Shown here: one piece after another, positions 1-8,305 of the stretch
Layout of the letters: the number at the start of each line of letters is the position of its first letter
Numbering within the stretch: position 1 is the first letter of the stretch
NCBI RefSeq assembly: GCF_900105785.1
Contig: NZ_LT629799.1
Coordinates: forward strand, 620,001 to 684,000
Source: Microlunatus sagamiharensis
Lineage (GTDB): Bacteria > Actinomycetota > Actinomycetes > Propionibacteriales > Propionibacteriaceae
Length of the DNA stretch: 64,000 bases
Reading direction: 5' to 3'
Program-made: the position numbers and the translations under genes
The notes under the pieces: generated by a model
Told to the model about the DNA's origin: nothing
Seen by the model: only the letters and a program-made list of their open reading frames with translations
Database searches by the model: none

Positions 1-832
1 CCATGGTGGTGGTGAGGTAGGACAGCAGGTACACCTGCGTGAGGGACGAGAACAGCAGGTACGGGCCGAGGATCCCGTAGCCGAGGAGCACCTCGCGCCA
101 CTGCGTGCGGAGCGCCTCGACGAACGGGACGCGGACCACCTCACCGCGCGACCTGATCCTGGTGAACTCCTCGGTCTCCTCGATGCCGGAGCGGATCCAC
201 AGCGCGATGCCGACGGTGACGGCGCTGGCGAGGAAGGGCACCCGCCAGCCCCAGCTGAGCAGGTCGTCCTCCGGCAGCGTCGAGATGAGCGTGAAGACCG
301 CGGTGGCGATGACGATGCCGGCGAACACCCCCATGCCGGGCAGGGCGACCCGCAGGCCCGCGCGCCGCTGGTTGCCGCTCTCGGCCAGCATCACCAGCGA
401 CCCCACGTACTCCGCGCCGGCTCCCATCCCCTGCAGGACGCGGCACACCGCCAGCAGCACGGGTGCCCAGACGCCGATGGAGTCGTAGGTCGGCAGCAGC
501 CCGACGCCGACGGTCGCCACCCCCATCAGGAGCAGGGTCGTGATCAGCATGGGCTTGCGGCCGATCCGGTCGCCGAAGTGGCTGAAGAGCAGACCACCGA
601 CGGGGCGGCCGAAGTAGCCGATGGCGAAGGTGAGCAGCGAGCTGATGGTCGCTGCCGCCGGGTCCTGCTGGGGGAAGAAGAGCCGGCCGAACACGACCGC
701 CGCGGCCAGCCCGAAGAGGGTGAAGTCGTAGTACTCGACCACGCTGCCGATGACGGCGGCCCAGCCCGTCCGCCGGACGTTGGTGCGTCGGCTGAGCGGG
801 CTGGACTCGCTGCGCTGCGCTGGGTCAACCAT
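1..832 (-). CDS. MFS transporter, metabolite:H+ symporter (MHS) type, 3' end outside the window
   Basis: The open frame runs from an ATG at 832 off the left edge, leaving 277 codons. The N-terminus has the MHS-type segment SVVEYYDFTLFG at residues 30-41, followed by FGRLFFPQ. The MFS loop motif GDRIGRKP lies between the second and third membrane segments. Hydrophobic helices continue to the edge. Members of this subfamily (KgtP, ProP, ShiA and relatives) import small organic acids or osmolytes with protons; the substrate here cannot be read. The gene stands alone and is divergent from the DUF4261 gene. A palindromic operator-like site lies about 104 bp upstream, so it is probably repressor-controlled. 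Confidence 0.85.
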   Translation of the reverse strand, partial: MVDPAQRSESSPLSRRTNVRRTGWAAVIGSVVEYYDFTLFGLAAAVVFGRLFFPQQDPAAATISSLLTFAIGYFGRPVGGLLFSHFGDRIGRKPMLITTLLLMGVATVGVGLLPTYDSIGVWAPVLLAVCRVLQGMGAGAEYVGSLVMLAESGNQRRAGLRVALPGMGVFAGIVIATAVFTLISTLPEDDLLSWGWRVPFLASAVTVGIALWIRSGIEETEEFTRIRSRGEVVRVPFVEALRTQWREVLLGYGILGPYLLFSSLTQVYLLSYLTTTM

Positions 833-935
833 TCGCGGATCTCCCTCGGTCCTCGGTGTGGTGCCGGCCCTGCGACGACGGCGACGAGCGCGACGACTGC
901 GCTGCTGACGGATGTCGGGAACGGCGACAGCAGTG

Positions 936-953
936 TGATCAAACGTTTGCTCA
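936..953. promoter_or_regulatory. Operator-like palindrome upstream of the MFS gene
   Basis: TGATCAAACGTTTGCTCA is an 18-bp palindrome with one mismatched pair and a central CG, the layout of LacI-family operators. It lies 104 bp upstream of the MFS start. No regulator gene for it is in the window; it may lie beyond the left edge. Confidence 0.55.
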
Positions 954-1152
954 ATGTCTAGTGTCGGCGCCGAGACGTCCGATCGCGTCGGTAGGAGGGC
1001 GTGCAGCTGGCCGGCCGTCGGGCGGCTCCTCGGCGTGGCGCACCTGCTCGCGGTCCTTGCCGCTGTGCAGGCGCCGGACGGCCGCGCGGTCGTCGGGAAG
1101 GCGGAGCTGACCGGCTGCGTCTCGGGGCTCACCCGGTCGAGCAGGGGTCACC

Positions 1153-1158
1153 TAGGCT
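1153..1158 (+). promoter_or_regulatory. -10 box TAGGCT before the DUF4261 gene
   Basis: TAGGCT is followed after 7 nt by an ATG at 1166, the spacing of a leaderless transcript. That ATG is out of frame with the DUF4261 coding sequence, whose GTG at 1209 would then sit about 44 nt into the transcript behind a good Shine-Dalgarno. Confidence 0.45.
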
Positions 1159-1208
1159 CGCCACCATGCTGGGCCGCCGTCGGCAGCCCGCCGACGAGGG
1201 GGACCGCC

Positions 1209-2024
1209 GTGACCGAGCCCGAGGGCCTGATCGCCGAGCTCTGGTACGAGACCGCACCCGACCTGACGGACCCGATGCTCCTCGAGGGGCTGCGGGCCGT
1301 GTCGCCGGGCACGGAGGTGCAGGACGGCTCGCTGGTCGTGCCCTACGACGGCGGAGAGCTGGCGCCCCGACCGGCGGGCGACGCCGGCGAGCCGGCTCCG
1401 CGACGTCCGCTCGTGAGCCTGGTCCTGCCGGGGTCGTCCCTCGACGAGCCCGGCAAGTCCCTGCCTGATACCAGCCAGACCTGGGACTGGCCGGGCGCCG
1501 AGGAGGCCCTGGCGCCCGCCCGCGCGAGCGTGCTCGTCGTCGAGATGTACGGCGACGCGTACACCGCGCGCGACCGCGCTGCCGCGCTGGTCGGGGTGGT
1601 GCGCGCGCTCGCCGTGGCGACCCGTCCCGTCGCGCTGTCCTGGCCGACCAGCCAGCGGGTCAGCGACCCGGGCGAGCCCGCCGCCGACGGGCTCGGCGGC
1701 CTGCTGAACGTCCGCCTCTTCAGCGTCAGCGACGACGAGGACGAGCTCGTCATGGACACCCGGGGGCTCGCCCCCTTCGGGCTGCCCGACCTGCAGGTGC
1801 ACTTCCGCGACCTCGAGCCGGGACGGCTGGGGGCCCTGCTCTACGCGACCGCCGGCTACCTCCTCGAGGAGGGCGACGTCCTCGGCGAGGGCCACACGAT
1901 CTCGGGGATCGAGTCCGACGACCGCTGGACCTGCCACCACGAGGACTCGCTGATCGGCCCGTCGCGCCGCGTGGTCGACATCGACCCGGGCGACCCGTAC
2001 GCGGCCGGCAAGCGGGCCCGCTGA
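1209..2024 (+). CDS. DUF4261 domain-containing protein
   Basis: This encodes 271 aa from a GTG preceded six bases upstream by GAGGGGG. The sequence resembles DUF4261 proteins: a central block with PVALSWPTSQRV, the segment DLQVHFRDLEPGRLGALLY, and the C-terminal GHTISGIE near residue 230. There is no signal peptide or membrane segment, so it is probably cytosolic. The family has no established function. The frame is open upstream of 1209, so a longer product is possible. The promoter layout instead points to an out-of-frame ATG at 1166, which a one-base change in the G run at 1198-1202 would bring into frame. Confidence 0.7.
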   Translation: MTEPEGLIAELWYETAPDLTDPMLLEGLRAVSPGTEVQDGSLVVPYDGGELAPRPAGDAGEPAPRRPLVSLVLPGSSLDEPGKSLPDTSQTWDWPGAEEALAPARASVLVVEMYGDAYTARDRAAALVGVVRALAVATRPVALSWPTSQRVSDPGEPAADGLGGLLNVRLFSVSDDEDELVMDTRGLAPFGLPDLQVHFRDLEPGRLGALLYATAGYLLEEGDVLGEGHTISGIESDDRWTCHHEDSLIGPSRRVVDIDPGDPYAAGKRAR

Positions 2025-2052
2025 GCCCTCTCGGCCTGGCTCGGCAGGCGGG

Positions 2053-2358
2053 CTACTCGTCCTCGGTGCTGGTCAGCCGTCTCCGCACCGACAGCAGCTC
2101 GACCTCGGGGCGGTAGGCCGCCAGGCGCTCCGCGGCGTCCAGCACCTCGACGACGTGCGCGCGGTCGGCGGAGACGAGTGCGACCCCGACCGAGGTCCGG
2201 CGGTGGAGGTCGGTGTGGCCGACCTCGGCCGCGCTCACGTCGAAGCGGCGCCGCAGCTCGGCGACCAGGGGCCGCACCACCGAGCGCTTCTCCTTGAGCG
2301 AGTGCACGTCGCCCAGCAGCAGGTCCAGCTCCAGCGTCCCCGTCCACACGCGGCCCAT
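2053..2358 (-). CDS. YlxP-like DUF503 family protein
   Basis: A 101-aa protein from an ATG. It begins with a beta strand (GTLELDLLL) and carries the family motif HSLKEKRSVV near residue 20, then AAEVGHTDLHRRTSVGVALV. This is the compact fold of DUF503/YlxP proteins, which are often encoded near translation or ribosome-binding-factor genes in other bacteria. Here it stands alone, convergent with DUF4261 and divergent from the amidotransferase-like gene. Its molecular role is not established. Confidence 0.85.
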   Translation of the reverse strand: MGRVWTGTLELDLLLGDVHSLKEKRSVVRPLVAELRRRFDVSAAEVGHTDLHRRTSVGVALVSADRAHVVEVLDAAERLAAYRPEVELLSVRRRLTSTEDE

Positions 2359-2426
2359 TGTGGCCGCTCGCGCGACACGACCTGACCCGGAGATCCGGGC
2401 GGGCGCGGATCTGTGATCATGGGCGC

Positions 2427-3134
2427 GTGCTGCCCCGTCCCGTGATCGGCCTCAGCACCTACCGCGAGACCGCCCGCTGGGGCGTGTGGACCGAGGTGGC
2501 CGACCTGCTGCCTGCCACCTACGTCCGCTCGGTCGAGGCCGCCGGGGGCACCGTGGTGCTGCTGCCGCCGCAGGCCCAGGGGGCCGAGGCGCTGGTCGGC
2601 CGGATCGACGGGCTCGTGGTCACCGGCGGGGCGGACGTCGAGCCCTCCCGCTACGGCCAGGAGCGCGGCCCGCACACCTACACCCGGCCCGACCGCGACG
2701 CGTGGGAGCTCGCGCTCCTCGACGCGGCCGCCGAGCGCGGCGTGCCGACCCTCGGCATCTGCCGCGGGATGCAGCTGATGGCCGTGCACGGCGGCGGCCG
2801 TCTCGAGCAGCACCTGCCCGACGTCGTCGGCCACACCGAGCACGGGCCGGAGGGCGACGCGTACGGGTGGACGTCCGTGCGCACGGTCGGCGGCTCGATG
2901 GTGGCGACCATGGTCGGCGACGCGATGCAGGTCAGCTGCCACCACCACCAGGCCGTGGTGGCGCACCCCGGCTTCGCGGTCTCGGCCCGCGCCGCCGACG
3001 GCACGATCGAGGCGATCGAGGACGCCGAGCGCGGCTACTGGGTCGGCGTGCAGTGGCACCCGGAGAGCGGTGACGACCACGGGCTCTTCGCCGGGCTCGT
3101 CGGCGCGGCCTCGCGGGCCCTCGTCACCCGCTGA
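2427..3134 (+). CDS. Gamma-glutamyl-gamma-aminobutyrate hydrolase family protein (class I glutamine amidotransferase fold)
   Basis: This encodes 235 aa from GTG 2427, beginning VLPRPVIGLSTYRE. Family landmarks are VTGGADVEPSRYG near residue 68, the nucleophile elbow LGICRGMQLM with its Cys near residue 112, and the His/Glu pair in GVQWHPESGD near residue 211. Together these complete the Cys-His-Glu triad of peptidase C26. PuuD, the best-known member, hydrolyses gamma-glutamyl-GABA in putrescine breakdown. No other putrescine genes are nearby, so the substrate is uncertain. The frame extends upstream, but GTG 2427 fits the family N-terminus. Confidence 0.87.
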   Translation: MLPRPVIGLSTYRETARWGVWTEVADLLPATYVRSVEAAGGTVVLLPPQAQGAEALVGRIDGLVVTGGADVEPSRYGQERGPHTYTRPDRDAWELALLDAAAERGVPTLGICRGMQLMAVHGGGRLEQHLPDVVGHTEHGPEGDAYGWTSVRTVGGSMVATMVGDAMQVSCHHHQAVVAHPGFAVSARAADGTIEAIEDAERGYWVGVQWHPESGDDHGLFAGLVGAASRALVTR

Positions 3135-3161
3135 CCCGTCCGGCCCCTCCAGCGCGCCGGC

Positions 3162-4535
3162 TCAGGCGTCGCGCGTCGCGTCCCGGCGGCGCAGCGCCGG
3201 GTCGTCCTCGGCGAACGTCCGCACCGGGCCCGGCGCGGTGTCCCGGGTCTCGAAGCGGACGGTGACGCGCCCGACCCCCGCGCCCCAGACCCAGCCGGGC
3301 CCGTGCTCGTCGTGCTCCACGTCCAGGCCCGGCGCCCAGCCCGTCGCCGGCGGCCCGTACGCGTGGTCCTCGGTCGAGCCAGGGGGCTGCGCGGGCTCGA
3401 CCGCCGCGGGCGTCGCCTCCTCCGCGTCGTCGTCCGGCGCCTCTTCCGACCCGGTCTCCTCCTCGGCGAAGAGGTCGTCCTGCAGCAGGTCGGTCAGACC
3501 GGCGACACCCACGCCGAGCAGGCGCACCCCGCCGGTCACCTCGACCGCGTCGAGCAGCGACTGGGCGACGGCGGTGATGACCTCGGCCCGGTCGGTCGCG
3601 CCGCGCAGCGTGCGGGCGCGGGTGATCGTGGAGAAGTCGGGCCGGCGGACCTTGATCGTCACCGTCCGGGCGAAGAGCTGCGCAGCGACCAGCCGCGAGG
3701 CCACCTGCCGGGCGTCGCGGCGCAGGATCTCGGCCAGCTCGACCCGGTCCTTGACGTCGGTGGCGAAGGTGTCCTCGACCGAGATCGACTTCGCCTCCCG
3801 CTCGGCCTCGACCGGGCGGTCGTCGCGGGCCCAGGCCAGCTCGGCGAGGCTCTCGGCGTGCGCGCGCCCGACCACCTGGGCGAGCTCGGCCGGCTCGACC
3901 TGGCGCAGGTCCGCGACCGTGCGCACCCCGATGCGGTCCAGCCGCTCCCGCGTCACCGGACCCACCCCGAAGATCACCCCGACGCTCATCGGACCGATGC
4001 GCTCGACCTCCGTGCCGGGCTCCACGACGGTGAGCCCGTCGGGCTTCTCGAGCTCGCTCGCGATCTTGGCGAGGAACTTCGACGAAGCCGCGCCCACCGA
4101 CGCGGTGAGGCCGCTGGTCGCGGCGTGCACGTCGTCCTTGAGACGGGTGAGCAGCGTGCGCAGCCCGTCGGGGGAGAGGTCGAGCGGGGTCGGGGAGGCG
4201 CGCAGGTCGACGAACGCCTCGTCCAGCGACAGCGGCTCCACCAGCGGCGACAGCGCGCGCAGGAGGCCCATCACCTGGCCGCTCGCCACCTTGTAGACGT
4301 CGAAGCGCGGCACCAGGAACGCCGCGTTCGGGCAGCGGCGCCGGGCCTCGTGCGACGGCATCGCCGAGCGCACCCCGAAGACGCGAGCCTCGTACGACGC
4401 GGTCGCCACCACGCCCCGCTGGCCGACGCCGCCCACCACGACCGGCTTGCCCCGCAACGACGGCTTGTCACGCTGCTCGACGGAGGCGTAGAAGGCGTCG
4501 AGGTCCAGGTGGAGCACCGAGGCCTCGCGTCGCAC
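3162..4535 (-). CDS. dinB: DNA polymerase IV (Y family)
   Basis: A 457-aa error-prone translesion polymerase. The N-terminus has HLDLDAFYASVEQ with a metal-binding Asp at residue 11, SLDEAFVDL carries the other acidic catalytic residues, and a helix-hairpin-helix (VGPVTRERLDRIGVRTV) follows. The little-finger domain leads to QDDLF, which fits the QxxLF clamp-binding pattern. Beyond it lies an acidic tail of roughly 100 residues ending in an Arg-rich stretch, longer than the minimal family. GTG 4535 was chosen because the conserved sequence starts there and a weak -10 (CAGAAT on this strand) lies 6 nt upstream. The frame is open further upstream but that part is not conserved-looking. Confidence 0.92.
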   Translation of the reverse strand: MRREASVLHLDLDAFYASVEQRDKPSLRGKPVVVGGVGQRGVVATASYEARVFGVRSAMPSHEARRRCPNAAFLVPRFDVYKVASGQVMGLLRALSPLVEPLSLDEAFVDLRASPTPLDLSPDGLRTLLTRLKDDVHAATSGLTASVGAASSKFLAKIASELEKPDGLTVVEPGTEVERIGPMSVGVIFGVGPVTRERLDRIGVRTVADLRQVEPAELAQVVGRAHAESLAELAWARDDRPVEAEREAKSISVEDTFATDVKDRVELAEILRRDARQVASRLVAAQLFARTVTIKVRRPDFSTITRARTLRGATDRAEVITAVAQSLLDAVEVTGGVRLLGVGVAGLTDLLQDDLFAEEETGSEEAPDDDAEEATPAAVEPAQPPGSTEDHAYGPPATGWAPGLDVEHDEHGPGWVWGAGVGRVTVRFETRDTAPGPVRTFAEDDPALRRRDATRDA

Positions 4536-4906
4536 CCGTCCATTCTGCCGACGACGTGACGCGTGGCGCGGGTCACGCCCCACGGGGCCGCGACCGCTCG
4601 GATGAGCGAATCCTGAGGTGACGCTGCGTGAAGCGACATCGTTGTCTCGAGGTTGAGGCATCAACATGATGGACGTCGGGCCGATCGGCACGGTCCGACA
4701 CCTGCTCACGCGGCTGGTGGGGGCGATGTCCACGGGCGCTCCCACCAGCTCCTTGTCCAGGTGACCGGCCCGGGCCGCCCCTCGCGGCCCGCCGGTGCCG
4801 ACGGTGCCTGTGGCACCATTCGTCCGCAGTGCGCTGGGCCCCGACGAGGTGGGCCGGCCGAGGGGCGCGTCGACGCGACGCCCCATCGACTCGACCCGAA
4901 GGTGAC
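4536..4906. other. Divergent intergenic region, dinB-glgX
   Basis: This 371-bp region separates dinB (leftward) from glgX (rightward). The only marked element I see is a short inverted repeat GTTGA-4 nt-TCAAC around 4651-4664. No gene or convincing sigma-70 pair is apparent. Confidence 0.4.
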
Positions 4907-7105
4907 ATGGACAACATCTGGCCAGGCAGGCCCTACCCGCTGGGCGCGACGTTCGACGGCACCGGTGTGAACTTCGCCGTGTTCTCCGAGGTCGCCGAGC
5001 GCGTCGAGCTCTGCCTCCTCGACGACGACCTCGCGGAGACCCGCGTCGAGCTCATCGAGGTCGACGGCTCGGTCTGGCACGGCTACGTGCCCGGCCTGCA
5101 GCCCGGCCAGCGCTACGGCTTCCGGGTGCACGGCCCGTACGACCCGGCCCAGGGCCAGCGGTCCAACCCCGCCAAGCTGCTCCTCGACCCGTACGCCAAG
5201 GCGATCGAGGGCATGATCGACGGCGACCAGTCGCTGTTCAGCTACGACTTCGCCGACCACGCGGCCTTCAACGCCGACGACTCGCGCGAGCACACGATGC
5301 TCTCCGTCGTCATCAACCCGTTCTTCGACTGGGGCCACGACCGCCCGCCGGGCCACCAGTACCACGAGTCGGTCATCTACGAGATGCACGTCAAGGGCCT
5401 CACGATGACCCACCCGGACATCCCCGAGGACATCCGGGGGACGTACGCGGCCGTGGCGCACCCGGCGACGATCGAGCACCTCAAGCAGCTCGGCGTGACC
5501 GCGGTGGAGCTGCTGCCCGTGCACCAGTTCGTGCTCGACTCGCACCTGGTCGACCAGGGCCTCACGAACTACTGGGGCTACAACACGATCGGCTTCCTCG
5601 CCCCGCACAACGGCTACGCGAACTCCGGCCAGCGCGGCCAGCAGACGACCGAGTTCAAGGCGATGGTCAAGGCGCTGCACGAGGCGAACATCGAGGTCAT
5701 CCTCGACGTCGTCTACAACCACACCGCCGAGGGCAACGAGCTGGGCCCGACCATCGCGTTCCGCGGGCTCGACAACGCCTCGTACTACCGCCTCGTGGAC
5801 GGCGACCAGGCCCACTACTACGACACCACGGGCACCGGCAACAGCCTGCTGATGCGCAGCCCGCACGTGCTGCAGCTGATCATGGACTCGCTGCGCTACT
5901 GGGTGCTCGAGATGCACGTCGACGGCTTCCGCTTCGACCTCGCCGCGACGCTGGCCCGGCAGTTCCACGAGGTCGACAAGCTGAGCGCGTTCTTCGACAT
6001 CATCCAGCAGGACCCGGTGATCAGCCAGGTCAAGCTGATCGCGGAGCCGTGGGACCTCGGCGACGGCGGTTACCAGGTCGGCAACTTCCCGCCCCTGTGG
6101 ACGGAGTGGAACGGCCGCTACCGCGACACCGTGCGCGACTACTGGCGCGGCGAGCCGGCCGCGCTGGGGGAGTTCGCCTCCCGCATCACGGGCTCCAGCG
6201 ACCTCTACAACCACTCCGACCGGCGCCCCACGGCCTCGATCAACTTCGTCGTCGCCCACGACGGCTTCACGTTGCGCGACCTGGTGTCGTACAACGAGAA
6301 GCACAACGAGGCCAACGGCGAGGGCGGCAACGACGGCGAGAGCCACAACCGCTCCTGGAACTGCGGCGTCGAGGGCCCGACGGACGACATGGCGGTCAAG
6401 GGCCTGCGCCTGCAGCAGGTCCGCAACTTCATCACCACGATGATGGTCAGCCAGGGCGTGCCGATGCTGGCCCACGGCGACGAGCTGGGACGCACCCAGG
6501 GCGGCAACAACAACGTCTACGCCCAGGACAACGAGACCTCCTGGATCGACTGGGGCCTCGACGCCGACCAGCGCGGGCTGTTGGAGTTCACCTCCGGCGC
6601 CATCGCCCTGCGCAAGGCCCACCCGGTGCTGCGGCGACGCCGCTTCTTCGCCGGCGACGCGAGCCACGGCGGGCAGAGCGCGCTCGGCGACATCGTCTGG
6701 CTCAAGCCGGACGGCACCGAGATGAACGACGCGGACTGGCAGACCGGCTACTCGCAGTCGCTGATGGTCTTCCTGAACGGTGACGCGATCCCCGAGCCGG
6801 ACAACCTCGGGCGGCGGATCAGCGACGACCACTTCCTGCTGATGTTCAACGCCAGCGCCGACGAGATCGAGTTCACGACCCCGGCGGACGTGTACGGCGA
6901 CAGCTGGACCGTGCGGCTCGACACCGCGACCGGCGGCGTGGACCCCGGCGTCGAGCCGTGGACCTCGCGCACCCGGCACGCCGTCCCCGGGCACTCGATG
7001 GTCGTGCTCTCCACCGCGGCGGTGCCCGAGTCGGCGCGCCAGGAGGCCGAGCGGCGGGCCGACGAGGTGCGCCCGACGTTCGCGAAGGTGTCCGGCCAGG
7101 CCTGA
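4907..7105 (+). CDS. glgX: Glycogen debranching enzyme
   Basis: A 732-aa GH13 enzyme that hydrolyses alpha-1,6 branches in limit dextrins during glycogen breakdown. An N-terminal CBM48-like segment (NFAVFSEVAERVELCLLDD) is followed by the catalytic barrel. YWGYNTIGFLAPHNGYA lies near residue 225, DVVYNHTAEGNELGP near 267, DGFRFDLAA with the nucleophile Asp near 340, AEPWDLGDGGYQVG with the acid/base Glu near 380, and VAHDGFTLRDLVSYN with the third Asp near 450. The insert NGEGGNDGESHNRSWNCG is typical of GlgX. ATG 4907 follows GAAGGTG very closely. The gene is monocistronic and ends in a hairpin. Confidence 0.95.
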   Translation: MDNIWPGRPYPLGATFDGTGVNFAVFSEVAERVELCLLDDDLAETRVELIEVDGSVWHGYVPGLQPGQRYGFRVHGPYDPAQGQRSNPAKLLLDPYAKAIEGMIDGDQSLFSYDFADHAAFNADDSREHTMLSVVINPFFDWGHDRPPGHQYHESVIYEMHVKGLTMTHPDIPEDIRGTYAAVAHPATIEHLKQLGVTAVELLPVHQFVLDSHLVDQGLTNYWGYNTIGFLAPHNGYANSGQRGQQTTEFKAMVKALHEANIEVILDVVYNHTAEGNELGPTIAFRGLDNASYYRLVDGDQAHYYDTTGTGNSLLMRSPHVLQLIMDSLRYWVLEMHVDGFRFDLAATLARQFHEVDKLSAFFDIIQQDPVISQVKLIAEPWDLGDGGYQVGNFPPLWTEWNGRYRDTVRDYWRGEPAALGEFASRITGSSDLYNHSDRRPTASINFVVAHDGFTLRDLVSYNEKHNEANGEGGNDGESHNRSWNCGVEGPTDDMAVKGLRLQQVRNFITTMMVSQGVPMLAHGDELGRTQGGNNNVYAQDNETSWIDWGLDADQRGLLEFTSGAIALRKAHPVLRRRRFFAGDASHGGQSALGDIVWLKPDGTEMNDADWQTGYSQSLMVFLNGDAIPEPDNLGRRISDDHFLLMFNASADEIEFTTPADVYGDSWTVRLDTATGGVDPGVEPWTSRTRHAVPGHSMVVLSTAAVPESARQEAERRADEVRPTFAKVSGQA

Positions 7106-7125
7106 CCCGGTCGTCGCCGGGGCGA

Positions 7126-7153
7126 GTGCGCCCTCCCTTCGGGGAGGGTGCAC
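7126..7153 (+). terminator. Hairpin terminator after glgX
   Basis: A 12-bp stem (GTGCGCCCTCCC pairing with GGGAGGGTGCAC through one G-U pair) closes a TTCG loop 20 nt past the glgX stop. There is no U tract, as is usual in GC-rich actinobacteria. Confidence 0.7.
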
Positions 7154-7224
7154 CCGCCGACTACGTTGGGTTGCTGCTGCGCGCCGAGGACCGGCGCCGC
7201 GCTTCCCGACGCTAGGAGCCACGC

Positions 7225-8073
7225 ATGACCGACGTCCCCGACGTCTCCCTGAACGACGGCCGCACCATCCCGCAGCTCGGCTTCGGGGTGTTCCAGATCG
7301 ACCCGTCCGAGACCGCGCAGGCCGTGCGCACCGCGCTCGAGATCGGCTACCGCCACATCGACACCGCCGAGATGTACGGCAACGAGGCCGAGGTCGGCGA
7401 GGGCATCCGCACCTCCGGGCTCGACCGTGACGACGTCTTCGTCACCAGCAAGCTGAACAACGGCTTCCACGCGCCCGACGACGCCCGTCGCGCCTTCGAC
7501 GAGACCCTGTCCAAGCTGGGCACCGACCACGTCGACCTGTTCCTCATCCACTGGCCGCTGCCGACCCGCTACGACGGCGACTTCGTGTCCACGTGGAAGG
7601 TGCTCGAGGAGTTCTACCGCGACGGCCGCGCCCGCTCGATCGGCGTCTCCAACTTCACCCCGCACCACCTGCGCCGCCTGGCCCGCGAGACCGACGTCGT
7701 CCCGGCGGTCAACCAGGTCGAGGTGCACCCGTTCTTCACCAACGACGAGGTGCGCGCGTACGGCGCCGAGCACGGCATCGCCACCGAGGCCTGGTCGCCG
7801 ATCGCCCAGGGCGGGGTGCTCAAGGACCCGACCATCTCCACCATCGCCGAGCGCGTCGGCAAGAGCACGGCCCAGGTCACGCTGCGCTGGCACGTCCAGC
7901 TCGGCCACGTCGTCTTCCCCAAGTCGGTGACGCCGGAGCGGATCCAGGCCAACTACGACATCTTCGACTTCGAGCTCACCGACGAGGACCTCGCGCTGAT
8001 CAGCGCCCTCGACCAGGGCGAGAAGGGGCGTACGGGCCCGAACCCGGACGTCTTCGACTACATCCCGGACTGA
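7225..8073 (+). CDS. Aldo/keto reductase, 2,5-diketo-gluconate reductase-like
   Basis: A 282-aa NADPH-dependent reductase of the AKR superfamily. The tetrad is visible: Asp in GYRHIDTAEMYGNE and Tyr in the same segment (near residues 46-51), Lys in VTSKLNN near 75, and His in LFLIHWPLP near 108. SIGVSNFTPHHL and the cofactor-binding FPKSVTPERI complete the fold. Length is normal for the family. ATG 7225 is preceded by AGGAG. It is a single-gene unit between glgX and an NCS1 permease. The physiological substrate cannot be deduced. Confidence 0.9.
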   Translation: MTDVPDVSLNDGRTIPQLGFGVFQIDPSETAQAVRTALEIGYRHIDTAEMYGNEAEVGEGIRTSGLDRDDVFVTSKLNNGFHAPDDARRAFDETLSKLGTDHVDLFLIHWPLPTRYDGDFVSTWKVLEEFYRDGRARSIGVSNFTPHHLRRLARETDVVPAVNQVEVHPFFTNDEVRAYGAEHGIATEAWSPIAQGGVLKDPTISTIAERVGKSTAQVTLRWHVQLGHVVFPKSVTPERIQANYDIFDFELTDEDLALISALDQGEKGRTGPNPDVFDYIPD

Positions 8074-8120
8074 CGCGGCGACCGCGGGAGCACCGCGGCG
8101 CGTCCACGAGGCGTACCCAC

Positions 8121-8158
8121 CTCCGTCGCGCGCACCCTGCAGGGTGCGCGTCGCGGAG
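8121..8158. terminator. Long palindromic hairpin after the aldo/keto reductase
   Basis: The core at 8129-8150 is a perfect 22-bp palindrome (CGCGCACCCTGCAGGGTGCG plus CG). Outer arms CTCCG/CGGAG extend it to 19 potential pairs with a 3-nt internal mismatch. It probably terminates the reductase transcript. The right half (GCAGGGTGCGC) recurs once more just downstream at 8159-8169. Confidence 0.55.
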
Positions 8159-8305
8159 CAGGGTGCGCCTCGTGCCGTCTAGCGGTGCCCCCTGTGAGAC
8201 CCGGCTGCTCGTGCGGAACCTGAAACAATCCTGAACACCGCTGGAACCTGCTCGGAACAGCCCCTCGACAGGCTCGTGCGCGACCACCTCTAGTCAGGAG
8301 CGCGC

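Larger units (their letters stand above)
833..1208. other. Divergent intergenic region
   Basis: This 376-bp region separates the MFS gene (leftward) from the DUF4261 gene (rightward). It holds an 18-bp imperfect palindrome at 936-953 and a -10-like TAGGCT at 1153-1158. I see no further gene in it, although a rightward frame stays open through part of it. Confidence 0.5.

Noticed and set aside
4706-7222. 838-codon antisense frame over glgX
   Set aside because: glgX on the plus strand has all GH13 motifs. The antisense translation has no recognisable domain and is biased to Val/Ala/Arg.
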